DNA from: Arthrobacter jiangjiafuii
Lineage (GTDB): Bacteria; Actinomycetota; Actinomycetes; Actinomycetales; Micrococcaceae
NCBI RefSeq assembly: GCF_018622995.1
Contig: NZ_CP076022.1
Location: forward strand, 186,001-250,000
DNA: 64,000 nt
Direction of reading: 5' to 3'
Shown here: positions 1-7,873 of the stretch, one piece after another
How positions within the stretch are numbered: the stretch's first letter is position 1
Layout of the letters: every line of letters starts with the position of its first letter
The notes under the pieces: generated by a model
Databases searched by the model: none
What the model was told of the DNA's origin: nothing
The model's input: only the letters and a program-made list of their open reading frames with translations
Position numbers and translations under genes: made by a program

Positions 1-614
1 TTGACCAGCGGGTTGCCCTGGTAGACGGAGTCGAAGACCAGCTCGCCGCCGATGTTCGGCAGGCCGAGCGAGTTGCCGTAGCCGCCGATGCCGGACACGA
101 TGCCGTGCACCAGGCGGGCGGTGTCCGGATGGTCGATCGCGCCGAAGCGCAGCGGATCCATCACGGCGACCGGGCGGGCACCCATGGAGATGATGTCGCG
201 GACAATGCCGCCGACGCCGGTCGCGGCGCCCTGGTAGGGCTCCACGAAGGAGGGGTGGTTGTGGGATTCGACCTTGAAGGTCACCGCCCAGCCCTCGCCG
301 ATGTCCACCACGCCGGCGTTCTCACCGATGCCCACCAGCAGGTGTTCCTTCATCTTCTCGGTGACCTTCTCGCCGAACTGCGACAGATGCACCTTGGAGG
401 ACTTGTAGGAGCAGTGCTCGGACCACATGACCGAGTACATGGCCAGTTCCGCCGCGGTGGGGCGGCGGCCCAGGATCTCGACGACGCGGTTGAACTCGTC
501 TTCCTTCAGGCCCAGCTCGGCCCAGGGCAGCTCGGTGTCAGGTGTGGCGGCTGCATGCTCGACGGTGTCGATGCGGAATTTCTTCGCCTCGGTGGAGGCT
601 GCGGAAACGGTCAT
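1..614 (-). CDS. purL: Phosphoribosylformylglycinamidine synthase subunit PurL (N-terminal part)
   Basis: Catalytic ATP-dependent subunit of FGAM synthase, step 4 of de novo purine synthesis; it uses ammonia delivered by PurQ. The first 204 residues are present and the rest lies left of the window. The WSEHCSYK motif (about 64-71), the GIGENAG segment and the KVESHNHPS segment are typical of PurL. The ATG follows the purQ stop directly (TAAATG), so the two are translationally linked. This is the short PurL form that works with separate PurS and PurQ. Cut by the window edge, not visibly broken. Confidence 0.97.
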   Translation of the reverse strand, partial: MTVSAASTEAKKFRIDTVEHAAATPDTELPWAELGLKEDEFNRVVEILGRRPTAAELAMYSVMWSEHCSYKSSKVHLSQFGEKVTEKMKEHLLVGIGENAGVVDIGEGWAVTFKVESHNHPSFVEPYQGAATGVGGIVRDIISMGARPVAVMDPLRFGAIDHPDTARLVHGIVSGIGGYGNSLGLPNIGGELVFDSVYQGNPLV

Positions 615-1388
615 TTATTTGCCTCCGGCAACAAGCGAGGTGAGTACTGAAGTGAAGATGCCCAGGCCGTCGGTGCCGTAGCCCAGCCCGACCTCGCCGT
701 AGGCGGAGGAATCCGGACCGAAGCCTGCCTCGACGGCGTGTTCGGGGTGCGGCATGAGCCCGACGACGTTGCCCGCGGCGTTGGTGATGCCGGCAATGTT
801 CCGGCGCGAACCGTTGGGATTGACGCCGTCGTAGCGGAACACCACGCGGCCCTCGCCCTCGAGCTCGTCCAGGGTCTTCTCGTCGGCCACATACTGGCCG
901 TCCTGGTTCTTCAGCGGAATGACCATGCCGGAATCCTTGGCATACGCCGAGGTCCAGGCCGTGGTGTTGTTCTCCACGCGCAGCAGCTGGTCCGCGCAGG
1001 AGAACTTGAGGTGGTTGTTCTTGATCATCGAGCCGGGCAGCAGGTGCGCCTCGGTGAGGATCTGGAAGCCGTTGCAGATGCCCAGCACGGGCATGCCACC
1101 GTTCGCGGCGTCCACCACCATGTCCATCAGTGGGGCGAAGCGGGCAATGGCGCCGGCCCGCAGATAGTCGCCGTAGGAGAAGCCGCCGGGAATGATGACG
1201 GCGTCCACCGACTGCAGGTTGGCTTCGTTGTGCCAGAGGCCGACGGCGGTGCCGCCGGCGAGGGTGACCGCACGGGCGGCGTCGCGGTCGTCAAGGGTGC
1301 CGGGGAAGGTGATGATGCCGATCCGGACGGCCCGCAACGCGTCGTTGGCGGGCGCAACGGCGAAATCGCCGATCAGGGGAGTGCTCAA
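615..1388 (-). CDS. purQ: Phosphoribosylformylglycinamidine synthase subunit PurQ
   Basis: Class I glutamine amidotransferase subunit that hydrolyses glutamine and passes ammonia to PurL. The 257 residues contain the nucleophile elbow GICNG (Cys about 105) and a C-terminal PHPEH motif carrying the catalytic His/Glu. The start appears to be TTG: a GGAGG lies 7 bases upstream, and the first in-frame Val of the conserved core (VRIGIITFPG) is GTC, which cannot initiate. The N-terminal 20 residues precede the usual PurQ core. It starts 2 bases after the purS stop and abuts purL. Confidence 0.96.
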   Translation of the reverse strand: MSTPLIGDFAVAPANDALRAVRIGIITFPGTLDDRDAARAVTLAGGTAVGLWHNEANLQSVDAVIIPGGFSYGDYLRAGAIARFAPLMDMVVDAANGGMPVLGICNGFQILTEAHLLPGSMIKNNHLKFSCADQLLRVENNTTAWTSAYAKDSGMVIPLKNQDGQYVADEKTLDELEGEGRVVFRYDGVNPNGSRRNIAGITNAAGNVVGLMPHPEHAVEAGFGPDSSAYGEVGLGYGTDGLGIFTSVLTSLVAGGK

Positions 1389-1390
1389 AA

Positions 1391-1645
1391 TCAGGCCTCC
1401 GGGATTACTTCAACGCGGGTGACATCCTCGATGACGGGATTGGACAGCAGCGTGGCGGCTGCGGTGCGGGCCTGCTCGAGGATTTCGGGAGTGACGTCTC
1501 CGTCTACGGTCAGTTCAAAGCGCTTGCCCTGGCGGACGCCGGTGAAACCGGTCAGGCCCAGCCGCGGCAGGGCGCCGGCGATGGCCTTGCCCTGCGGATC
1601 GAGGATTTCGGGTTTGGGCATGACGTCAACAACGATCCGGGGCAT
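1391..1645 (-). CDS. purS: Phosphoribosylformylglycinamidine synthase subunit PurS
   Basis: Small 84-residue subunit that bridges PurL and PurQ in the three-part FGAM synthase. It starts MPRIVVDVMPKPEILDPQGKAI and has the conserved G-K-R-F-E-L stretch. ATG start with AGGAG 8 bases upstream. First gene of the purSQL operon visible here. A TAGACT-like -10 element is near 1733-1738 but no clear -35 is seen. Confidence 0.95.
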   Translation of the reverse strand: MPRIVVDVMPKPEILDPQGKAIAGALPRLGLTGFTGVRQGKRFELTVDGDVTPEILEQARTAAATLLSNPVIEDVTRVEVIPEA

Positions 1646-1783
1646 CCGGGCAACTCCTGTAAGAGAAAGTGGGTGGCCGCGGACCCTGCCGTCTCACGCT
1701 GATTCAGCGCTCCGCGAGCTTGCATTTTCCAGTCTAGCGGCGTTTGCCGCGGTCGTCCTTTTGCGTCGTTTCCTGTCGGGTCG

Positions 1784-1829
1784 AAAAAGCTCCGGGCCGC
1801 CATCCAAGGAAAGGAGGGCGGCCCGGAGC
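1784..1829 (-). terminator. Intrinsic terminator of the zinc-ribbon gene
   Basis: A 13-bp perfect stem (1789-1801 with 1817-1829) is followed on the minus strand by five U residues. It lies just downstream of the gene ending at 1863 and upstream of purS, separating the two transcripts. Confidence 0.85.
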
Positions 1830-1862
1830 AGAAGAAAGCAAACGCCCGGAGGGGGCATCAGA

Positions 1863-2270
1863 TCAGGCTGGAACGCTCATTTGGAAGCCGCAGCGGCACC
1901 GCAGCACGGTGGTGTCGAGCTGGACTTCGGAGACGGCGGGCATTGACCCGGTGTGGAGCGGTTCAAAAATCGACACCGAGGTGGTGTCCTTGGGTTTCAT
2001 CGGCTCGCCGCAGTGCATGTACTCCGCGTCCATGCTGTCAGCGCTGATCCGGCGTGCCCAGACGGGCGAGTGCCGGACGAGGTGGCCATAAAAACGGTCA
2101 CACTCCGAGCAGGTGTAGCTGATCTCCAGGAACTCTGCCGCATCCTTGCCGGCTGCCGGTTCGACGGATTCGATAATCAGGTACTCATCCGTCGCGCAGT
2201 GGGTGCACCACGGGACGTAGGTGTCCGGCGCAGGATCGGCCGCGCCTTCGGATCTTGCTTGCGTCGACAT
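1863..2270 (-). CDS. Hypothetical zinc-ribbon protein
   Basis: 135 residues, function unknown. It has paired cysteines spaced as metal ligands: CTHC near the N-terminus, CSEC mid-protein, then a single MHCGEP and a terminal CRCGF. This suggests one or two zinc-ribbon or rubredoxin-like knuckles. The ATG at 2270 has GGAG 7 bases upstream; a longer reading frame to 2363 lacks such a site. Single-gene unit with its own terminator. Confidence 0.8.
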   Translation of the reverse strand: MSTQARSEGAADPAPDTYVPWCTHCATDEYLIIESVEPAAGKDAAEFLEISYTCSECDRFYGHLVRHSPVWARRISADSMDAEYMHCGEPMKPKDTTSVSIFEPLHTGSMPAVSEVQLDTTVLRCRCGFQMSVPA

Positions 2271-2335
2271 TTCGCTTCTCCAGTTCAAGGTCCGGACGGA
2301 AAACTCCATTGCTATCTCCATCGCCCAGAACAGAT

Positions 2336-2351
2336 AGTAAGTATGCTTACT
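2336..2351. promoter_or_regulatory. 16-bp inverted repeat, candidate TetR-type operator
   Basis: AGTAAG-TATG-CTTACT: two 6-bp half sites around a 4-bp centre, in the divergent spacer between the zinc-ribbon gene and the DUF4442 gene. The half-site shape resembles TetR-family operators; the binding protein is not identifiable here. Confidence 0.4.
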
Positions 2352-2463
2352 CAGTTTACGCAAGCGTTTCCCGCGCAGACAAGTTCACAACAGAAAGCTC
2401 CCCGGTCAGAGGGTAGATCCGAGGCGTGCGGGAAGGCGTGCGCAGACTGGTTAGAGTGAGGGC

Positions 2464-2946
2464 GTGAAAGCTCTGACCGCAAAGCCGGGCATCGTCCGCC
2501 GGTACATGAATCTCTGGCCGCCCTTTGCCTTTTCCGGCATCCACATCACCGGCATTGGAGCTGATTTCCTGTCCGCGGAGGTCAGGCTGCGCCTGCACTG
2601 GTGGAACCGCAACGTTGCGGGGGTCCATTTCGGCGGCTCGCTGTTCGCCATGACCGATCCGTTCTGGATGATGCTCCTGCTCCGCCACCTGGGCGGGGAC
2701 CATGTGGTCTGGGACCGCGCGGCCGAGGTGGACTTCATCAAGCCGGGCCGCGGCGACGTCACCGCCCGCTTTGTCCTCACCCAAGAAGAGGTGGAGCGCC
2801 TGCGGTCCCTGGCGGCCGACGGCGGCAAGGTCCTGGAGTGGTTCAGTGTGGACATTACGGACGCCGACGGCGACGTGGTGGCTCGGGTGCGCAAGCAGGT
2901 TTATGTGCGGCGCAAGCGGAACCGGGCGCAGGTTCCAGTGGTGTAG
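2464..2946 (+). CDS. DUF4442 family (hotdog-fold thioesterase-like) protein
   Basis: 160 residues. The arrangement NVAGVHFGGSLFAMTDPFWM, then a central FIKPGRGDVTARF and a C-terminal strand set, matches the DUF4442 / YiiD-C hotdog fold related to acyl-CoA thioesterases. Substrate unknown. The start is GTG; an ATG-initiated alternative would cut into conserved sequence. Divergent from the zinc-ribbon gene across the inverted repeat at 2336. Confidence 0.8.
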   Translation: MKALTAKPGIVRRYMNLWPPFAFSGIHITGIGADFLSAEVRLRLHWWNRNVAGVHFGGSLFAMTDPFWMMLLLRHLGGDHVVWDRAAEVDFIKPGRGDVTARFVLTQEEVERLRSLAADGGKVLEWFSVDITDADGDVVARVRKQVYVRRKRNRAQVPVV

Positions 2947-2974
2947 ATCCGGCCCGGAAGGAAACCGGCCCGGG

Positions 2975-3481
2975 TTACAGCGTTCCCTCGGCGGGCCCGA
3001 GCAGGCCGGTGAGCTTCTCCCAGCGGGAGATTTCGCAGCCGTTGGTGAGCGAGAAATCGGCGTCCACGGCTTCACCGTTGACGGTGCCACTCACGTGCGC
3101 CCGCTGCATCCCCTGGATCATCTGGGTGCACATGGTGTCGGCAGACGGCGGGGCGAACAGGGCAGCACCCTGGGCGGCCAAGACAGCGCAGGCCGCTGCC
3201 GGATCGGGTGCGGCCGAGTCGCCTGCCGGGGCGGCGCCGTCGCACTCCAAGGTGTAGGTGTCAGTGGTTGCCGTGCCGTCCTGGCTAAAGTCCACGGTCA
3301 GCGAGGTGCCCTGGGTGGAGGCCGGTGCCGGTGACGAGGCCGCGGCGGACGAGGTCGACGGCGAGGACGATGTCGACTCCGGGGTCGACTCCCCGGCAGG
3401 GCTGCCGCCTGAGTCGGCGCACCCGGCCAGGAGCAGGGCGGCTGCGGTCATGGTGAGCAGGGCAAGGGGCAGGCGGGGCAT
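2975..3481 (-). CDS. Subtilisin-inhibitor-like (SSI family) lipoprotein
   Basis: 168 residues. Signal peptide with lipobox LLLAGC (Cys21), then a Ser/Thr/Pro-rich linker to about residue 65, then a domain with two disulfide-type cysteine pairs: LEC...ACAVL and MCTQM...NGCEI. That order and the PxxACAVL segment match the Streptomyces subtilisin inhibitor fold, here tethered to the membrane. Whether it still inhibits a protease is not shown. The ATG at 3481 is chosen because it begins the signal peptide. Confidence 0.75.
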   Translation of the reverse strand: MPRLPLALLTMTAAALLLAGCADSGGSPAGESTPESTSSSPSTSSAAASSPAPASTQGTSLTVDFSQDGTATTDTYTLECDGAAPAGDSAAPDPAAACAVLAAQGAALFAPPSADTMCTQMIQGMQRAHVSGTVNGEAVDADFSLTNGCEISRWEKLTGLLGPAEGTL

Positions 3482-3527
3482 ATGCGTGAGACCTCCAGTG
3501 GCTGGTGACCCCCAGCCTAGCCAATGC

Positions 3528-4052
3528 TCAGGGGGTTTCGCCGGAACCGGAGGCTTCCTGTGCCTGCGCCAGGAAGTAGGAGCCCTGTCGGGGGTAGTAG
3601 TCGTCGAACACCGGAGCGCTGCCGCCGGTCCGGGCCGCGGCGAGCCGGTCCAGATAGTATTCCCAACCCGGTCCGACACTCTCCGCCGCCAGCGGGTCCT
3701 CCAAATGCTGGATGAAGTCCATCGTGGTGCCGCCGGATGCGTCGCTGAGCCGGATTTCCAGGTCCCAGCCGCCAAACTCGTCCTCGACCCAAAGACGCAG
3801 CAGTTCGGGGGCGATGCAGGCGGCAACCTCCACCCGGCTCCATGGCAGCCCTTCTTCGTAGAGCATCTGCAGGTCCACGCTTTGGCCCACGCCGGGGGTC
3901 CCTTCCCAGCGCCCGAACCACTGCTCCGTGTCTTCGGAACGGGTGAAGCTGCGCCACAGCAGGGGTGGCGGGTCGCTGAAATTCCGGGTGAAAATCAGGT
4001 CGTAGGCCTCCGGGCCGGTGCGGACGAGCCGGCCGGTGGGAACTGGGCACAT
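3528..4052 (-). CDS. SRPBCC / AHSA1-like domain protein
   Basis: 174 residues. It has the AHSA1 pattern: FTRNFSDPPPLLWRSFT followed by WFGRWEG, a mid-protein TTMDFIQHLED, and a C-terminal GWEYYLDRL, the helix that closes the ligand pocket in this family. Ligand unknown. The ATG at 4052 has GGAG 5 bases upstream and lies inside the 3' end of the next gene upstream (58-base overlap), so the two are cotranscribed. Confidence 0.75.
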   Translation of the reverse strand: MCPVPTGRLVRTGPEAYDLIFTRNFSDPPPLLWRSFTRSEDTEQWFGRWEGTPGVGQSVDLQMLYEEGLPWSRVEVAACIAPELLRLWVEDEFGGWDLEIRLSDASGGTTMDFIQHLEDPLAAESVGPGWEYYLDRLAAARTGGSAPVFDDYYPRQGSYFLAQAQEASGSGETP

Positions 4053-4984
4053 AACTGCTCCTGAAGGGGTTCCAGCAGGCCAAGGATGCGGGCCCGCAGC
4101 TGCTGTGATTCCTCGCTGAAGTCGCGCTGTGCGCCAGCATAGGCGCTCCGGCCGGCCGGTGTCTCCACCGGGATGGGCGCGTAGCCCCAATCCTGCAGAT
4201 CGTAGGGGGAGGCCCGCATGTCCATTTCCCTGATGCGCCAGGACAGTTCAAAACAGTCCATCACCAGTTCGCTGGGCAGCAGCGGCACCAGCTTGTAGGC
4301 CCACTTGTACAGGTCCATGTTGGCGTGCAGGCAGCCGGGCTGCTCCAGATCGGCCTGGTTCTGCCGGGTGGGTGTTAGTTCGTTCAGGGGTACAGCCTCC
4401 GGGGTGTAAAAACGGAAGGCGTCAAAGTGCGTGCAGCGGATGCGGCTGCGCTCCACCAGCTCGTCGGTTCCCTGCGCGCCCAGGCGCAGCTGCAGGTACT
4501 CGTGCCGGATGCCGTTGTTCTCGGACCGGTAGGCCATGGCCCACTCATGCATGCCGAAGCAGCCGAGCGTCGGTTTCCGTGCGGCGGTGCGGGAGAGCAG
4601 CATCCGGGTGAAGCCCACTGCCTCGCCCCGGGCCGCGGCAAAGGCCGGCAGGTCCACGGTCACGGCGGGGAGGTCTGCTTCCAGTCCTGCCGCGGCCCTT
4701 TCGGCGGGGGTGAGGATGCGGTAAAACTTCCACCCGGCGCGCTCTGCGGCCGCCGGTCCGGTCAGGACGACGCCGGCGCCCGGGTGCCAGCGCAGCAGCT
4801 GCCCGGGCTTCTGCGAGTAATAGGTGAACAGGAAGTCCTCCACCGGGTGTTTCTGCCCGGCCGAGCGGCGGGCCAGGAAACCGTCCACAAAGGGCTGCAC
4901 GCGCTCGCGGTGCTGCCGGCTGCGCGGCAGCCACTGGTCCTCGGTCAGGACAGTGGGGTCGGTCGGCATCGGGGAAGGGATCAC
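3995..4984 (-). CDS. 3-methyladenine DNA glycosylase-like protein (name by family only)
   Basis: 329 residues of the actinobacterial family usually named 3-methyladenine DNA glycosylase, with the conserved HPVEDFLFTYYSQKPGQLLRWHPG near residues 46-69 and FGMHEWAMAYR mid-protein. No helix-hairpin-helix or catalytic Asp of known glycosylases is recognisable, so the activity is not established. The start is uncertain: GTG at 4984 or ATG at 4969; neither has a clear ribosome site. Overlaps the SRPBCC gene by 58 bases. Confidence 0.6.
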   Translation of the reverse strand: MIPSPMPTDPTVLTEDQWLPRSRQHRERVQPFVDGFLARRSAGQKHPVEDFLFTYYSQKPGQLLRWHPGAGVVLTGPAAAERAGWKFYRILTPAERAAAGLEADLPAVTVDLPAFAAARGEAVGFTRMLLSRTAARKPTLGCFGMHEWAMAYRSENNGIRHEYLQLRLGAQGTDELVERSRIRCTHFDAFRFYTPEAVPLNELTPTRQNQADLEQPGCLHANMDLYKWAYKLVPLLPSELVMDCFELSWRIREMDMRASPYDLQDWGYAPIPVETPAGRSAYAGAQRDFSEESQQLRARILGLLEPLQEQLCAQFPPAGSSAPARRPTT

Positions 4985-4991
4985 CGGAATA

Positions 4992-5435
4992 TTATCCCGC
5001 AGCCTGCGCGGCGGAGATCAGCTGATGGAGGATTCCGTTGAGCTCCCGGACCTGCTCCCGGTCCAGGGCCAGCCGGCCCATCATGGTGCCGGGGACCTCC
5101 GCGGCTTTGGCCCGGAGGTTCCTCCCGGCCTCCGTCAGCCCCACGGCCAACGACCGTTCGTCCCCGGGCGCACGGTTCCGCTCCACCAGCCCGGCGGCCT
5201 CAAGCCGCTTCAGCATCGGGGACAGGGTGGCCGGCTCCATGGCCAGGGCATCCCCGAGGCTGCGGACACTGCGTGGACTCTGCTCCCAGAGTGCGAGCAT
5301 TGCGAGGTATTGCGGGTGCGTCAGCCCCAGCTTCTCCAGTACGGGTTTGTAGGCGCCAACCACGCTGCGGGAAGCCACGGACAGGGCGAAGCACAGCTGA
5401 TGCTCCAACAGCAGGTCTTCGTCGGTCTGGGCCAT
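4992..5435 (-). CDS. MarR-family regulator, OhrR-like
   Basis: 147 residues. Winged-helix regulator with the OhrR hallmark near the N-terminus: EHQLCFALSVASR, where the Cys is the peroxide-sensing residue in OhrR proteins, followed by LGLTHPQYLAML and the wing RRxxPGDERS-type segment (RNRAPGDERSLAV). It probably represses itself and the divergent gene through the 26-bp palindrome at 5448-5473. No ohr peroxidase gene is adjacent, so the inducer remains inferred. Confidence 0.85.
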   Translation of the reverse strand: MAQTDEDLLLEHQLCFALSVASRSVVGAYKPVLEKLGLTHPQYLAMLALWEQSPRSVRSLGDALAMEPATLSPMLKRLEAAGLVERNRAPGDERSLAVGLTEAGRNLRAKAAEVPGTMMGRLALDREQVRELNGILHQLISAAQAAG

Positions 5436-5447
5436 CGTCTTCTTCCC

Positions 5448-5473
5448 CTAATCATTAGTGCACTAATGATTAG
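5448..5473. promoter_or_regulatory. Perfect 26-bp palindromic operator
   Basis: Half site CTAATCATTAGTG followed directly by its exact complement. It sits 13 bases upstream of the MarR/OhrR start and just ahead of the divergent gene, the usual place for an autoregulated MarR operator. Confidence 0.8.
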
Positions 5474-5518
5474 CGTACTATGGGCGTGAGGAAACAGGTT
5501 GGGCGAAAGGTGCAGGAC

Positions 5519-5734
5519 ATGGCTGGCAAAGAGAGCTTTACATCGAAGTTCATGCGGACCACAGGCAAGGTGCGCTTGATCTTCGGTCCTGCCCAGACCA
5601 GTGCACTGGATCATCCGATGACCGAGGAAAACCAGCAGCTGCTCAAGGAGCAGCAGGCGCAGGAAAAGGCCCAGTGGCAGACAGTCACCCGGGCCGACGG
5701 CAGTTCCTACATCGTGCCGCGCCAACAGGACTGA
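5519..5734 (+). CDS. Small hypothetical protein divergent from the OhrR-like regulator
   Basis: 71 residues, no recognised domain. It is basic at the N-terminus (KESFTSKFMRTTGKVRLIFGPAQ), then has a Gln/Glu-rich helix. The ATG at 5519 is preferred because AAAGG lies about 8 bases upstream; an ATG at 5480 has no ribosome site and nearly touches the operator. Its position beyond the palindrome implies control by the OhrR-like protein. Confidence 0.65.
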   Translation: MAGKESFTSKFMRTTGKVRLIFGPAQTSALDHPMTEENQQLLKEQQAQEKAQWQTVTRADGSSYIVPRQQD

Positions 5735-5949
5735 ACACGACTCAGCGGGAGTAGACGCAGCCGCGGGACGGAGCAAACCCCGGCTGCTGCCGGCAGGGAA
5801 ATTCTTTCGGTTCAAGGGTTCAGGCCGGGCGTGTCCGCGTAGCCTTAATGCCATCTGGATGCGCCGCCTTTGCGGGCATCGAACGGTGGTCGCTGGGCGG
5901 CCACAAGCCAAGAACCGAACATGTTTCACCCGCACAAGGGGGAAATCCC

Positions 5950-6267
5950 ATGAGCGAAGCAAGAAGACAATCCCGCAGTGCTTCGGATCCGCCCCGGCAC
6001 CGTGTGCTGGGCGCACTCGACCGGATGGCCTTTCGGTTTTTCGGGCCGCCCGAACGTGACGCTGCAGCAACAGGTCCCGTTGTCCACCGGCACGACGCGG
6101 TGGAGCAGGAAATCGAGAGCCAGCTCGAGGATGTCTACGTGGAAACGGATGAAGAGGGCAGGCACTACGGCGTCCAGCGGCACGAGTTCGGGCCGGTTGA
6201 GGGGCTGCAGGGCAACACCTACCCGTATTACTCCGGCCGGCCGCCGCTGAACGCGCCGGAAACCTGA
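5950..6267 (+). CDS. Hypothetical protein
   Basis: 105 residues, hydrophilic, no recognised domain. AAGGGGG lies 7 bases upstream of the ATG. It ends just before the tandem repeats at 6281 and converges on the aspartokinase gene. The 215 bases between this gene and the preceding one hold no other gene that I can see. Confidence 0.65.
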   Translation: MSEARRQSRSASDPPRHRVLGALDRMAFRFFGPPERDAAATGPVVHRHDAVEQEIESQLEDVYVETDEEGRHYGVQRHEFGPVEGLQGNTYPYYSGRPPLNAPET

Positions 6268-6280
6268 GCTCCTGGTTCGT

Positions 6281-6336
6281 GGGCGCCTGAGTCCTGGGCG
6301 CCTGAGTCCTGGGCGCCGGAAACGGGCGCCGGAAAC
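6281..6336. repeat. Two adjacent tandem duplications
   Basis: A 15-bp unit GGGCGCCTGAGTCCT occurs twice (6281-6295, 6296-6310), directly followed by a 13-bp unit GGGCGCCGGAAAC twice (6311-6323, 6324-6336). All four share GGGCGCC. It lies between convergent genes and may act as a bidirectional stem-forming terminator. Confidence 0.8.
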
Positions 6337-6351
6337 CAGCGCCCGAAGTCC

Positions 6352-6870
6352 TTAGCGCCCGGTGCCGCCGTACACGGTGGCCTCGGCGTCGCCGTCGAGC
6401 CCAAATGCCGCGTGCACGGCGCGAACTGCCGTGTCCAGGAGCTTGGCGTCGGTGACCACCGAGATGCGGATTTCCGAGGTGGAGATCATGTCGATGTTCA
6501 CCCCGGCCTCGTGCAGCGCCAGGAAGAACCGGTGCGAAACGCCCGGATTGGAGCGCATGCCGGCGCCGATCAGCGACAGCTTGCCGATCTGCTCGTCGTA
6601 GTCGATGCTGTCGAAGCCCACGGTTTCCTTCGCGGCGTTCAACGCATCAATGGCATCCTTGCCGTCGATGATCGGCAGCGTGAAGGAGATGTCCGTCCGG
6701 CCCGATCCCTGGGTGGAGACGTTCTGGACGATCATGTCGATATTGGAGTTGGCGCCGGCCACGATGCCGAAGATCTCCGCAGCCTTGCCGGGAATGTCCG
6801 GCACGCCGATCACCGTGACCTTGGCTTCGGAGCGGTCGTGCGCAACGCCGGAAATGATGGGCTGTTCCAA
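6352..6870 (-). CDS. lysC: Aspartate kinase beta subunit from internal start
   Basis: In-frame internal start inside lysC: a TTG at 6870 (reading EQPIISGVAHDRSEAKVTV) with AGAGGGAG about 6 bases upstream. It would give a 172-residue product of both ACT domains. The position and length match the overlapping beta subunit known from Corynebacterium glutamicum and other actinobacteria, where kinase is an alpha2beta2 complex. Inferred from the ribosome site and family precedent. Confidence 0.65.
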   Translation of the reverse strand: MEQPIISGVAHDRSEAKVTVIGVPDIPGKAAEIFGIVAGANSNIDMIVQNVSTQGSGRTDISFTLPIIDGKDAIDALNAAKETVGFDSIDYDEQIGKLSLIGAGMRSNPGVSHRFFLALHEAGVNIDMISTSEIRISVVTDAKLLDTAVRAVHAAFGLDGDAEATVYGGTGR

Positions 6871-7638
6871 GGGTTCTCCCTCTTGAATCTTGATTTTGTC
6901 GTCGGGACTGGGCAGCACCCAGGTCCCCTCGTTCTGGCTGAAGGAGGACCGCACGTGCAGCGGTACGCCAAAGCGGCGGGCGTATTCCACGCAGCGCAGG
7001 TGCAGGATCTTCGCGCCGGAGGCCGCCATTTCCAGCATTTCCTCGCTGGAGATGGTGTCGATCTTCTGCGCACTGGGAGCCACGCGGGGATCGGCCGTGT
7101 AGATGCCGTCAACGTCGGTGTAGATCTCGCAGACGTCGGCGCCGAGCGCGGCGGCGAGGGCGACGGCGGTGGTGTCCGAACCGCCCCGGCCCAGGGTGGT
7201 GATGTCGTGGCTGTCGCGGCTCATGCCCTGGAAGCCGGCGACGATGGCCACGTCGCCCTTTTCAATGGCGGTCTTGATCCGGTGCGGCGAGACATCAATG
7301 ATGCGTGCCTTGCCGTGGATGGCGTCGGTGATCATGCCCGCCTGGCTGCCCGTGAAGGACTGCGCGGAACCGCCGAGCTCGTTGATGGCCATGGCCAGCA
7401 GGGCCATGGAGATGCGCTCACCGGCGCTGAGGAGCATATCCATTTCGCGGGCGTTGCCGCCGGAGGTGATCTGGCTGGCCAGGTCCAGCAGCTCGTCGGT
7501 GCTGTCGCCCATCGCGGAGACCACCACCACCACCTCGTTGCCGGCGGCATGGGTGTCCACAACACGCTTTGCGACGCGCTTAATGCCTTCGGCGTCCGAA
7601 ACGGAGGAACCGCCGAATTTCTGCACAATCAGGCCCAT
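6352..7638 (-). CDS. lysC: Aspartate kinase
   Basis: Phosphorylates aspartate, the first step to lysine, threonine, methionine and diaminopimelate. 428 residues: an amino-acid kinase domain starting MGLIVQKFGGSSV, with GRGGSDTTAVA in the nucleotide site, then two ACT domains (from about residue 265) that bind the feedback effector. ATG start. The gene ends 15 bases from the tandem repeats. As in Corynebacterium, an internal start seems to make a separate regulatory subunit (next entry). No asd gene follows here. Confidence 0.96.
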   Translation of the reverse strand: MGLIVQKFGGSSVSDAEGIKRVAKRVVDTHAAGNEVVVVVSAMGDSTDELLDLASQITSGGNAREMDMLLSAGERISMALLAMAINELGGSAQSFTGSQAGMITDAIHGKARIIDVSPHRIKTAIEKGDVAIVAGFQGMSRDSHDITTLGRGGSDTTAVALAAALGADVCEIYTDVDGIYTADPRVAPSAQKIDTISSEEMLEMAASGAKILHLRCVEYARRFGVPLHVRSSFSQNEGTWVLPSPDDKIKIQEGEPLEQPIISGVAHDRSEAKVTVIGVPDIPGKAAEIFGIVAGANSNIDMIVQNVSTQGSGRTDISFTLPIIDGKDAIDALNAAKETVGFDSIDYDEQIGKLSLIGAGMRSNPGVSHRFFLALHEAGVNIDMISTSEIRISVVTDAKLLDTAVRAVHAAFGLDGDAEATVYGGTGR

Positions 7639-7873
7639 GCGTACACGCTCTCTGAGTTCTTTCGGTTGCTGCCGGGCGACGTCCTTGGCGCAGTGGCATC
7701 TGATTTCATCCGGGTTTCTTCCCGGACAACGGGCCGCCTCAGCGGGCGGCCAACCCCCAAAAGTCTATAGCGCGGGCCTGTCGCTCCCGAAATGATTCGG
7801 ACACATGCACTTAACGTCACGTCGGGTGAGTCTGTCCCGGCTGCCGCGGCGGAAGCCCCCTAGGGTGGGGCGC

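Noticed and set aside
105-1946. Long plus-strand frames across purL, purQ and purS
   Set aside because: GC-rich antisense shadows of clearly recognised pur genes; no homology-like composition.
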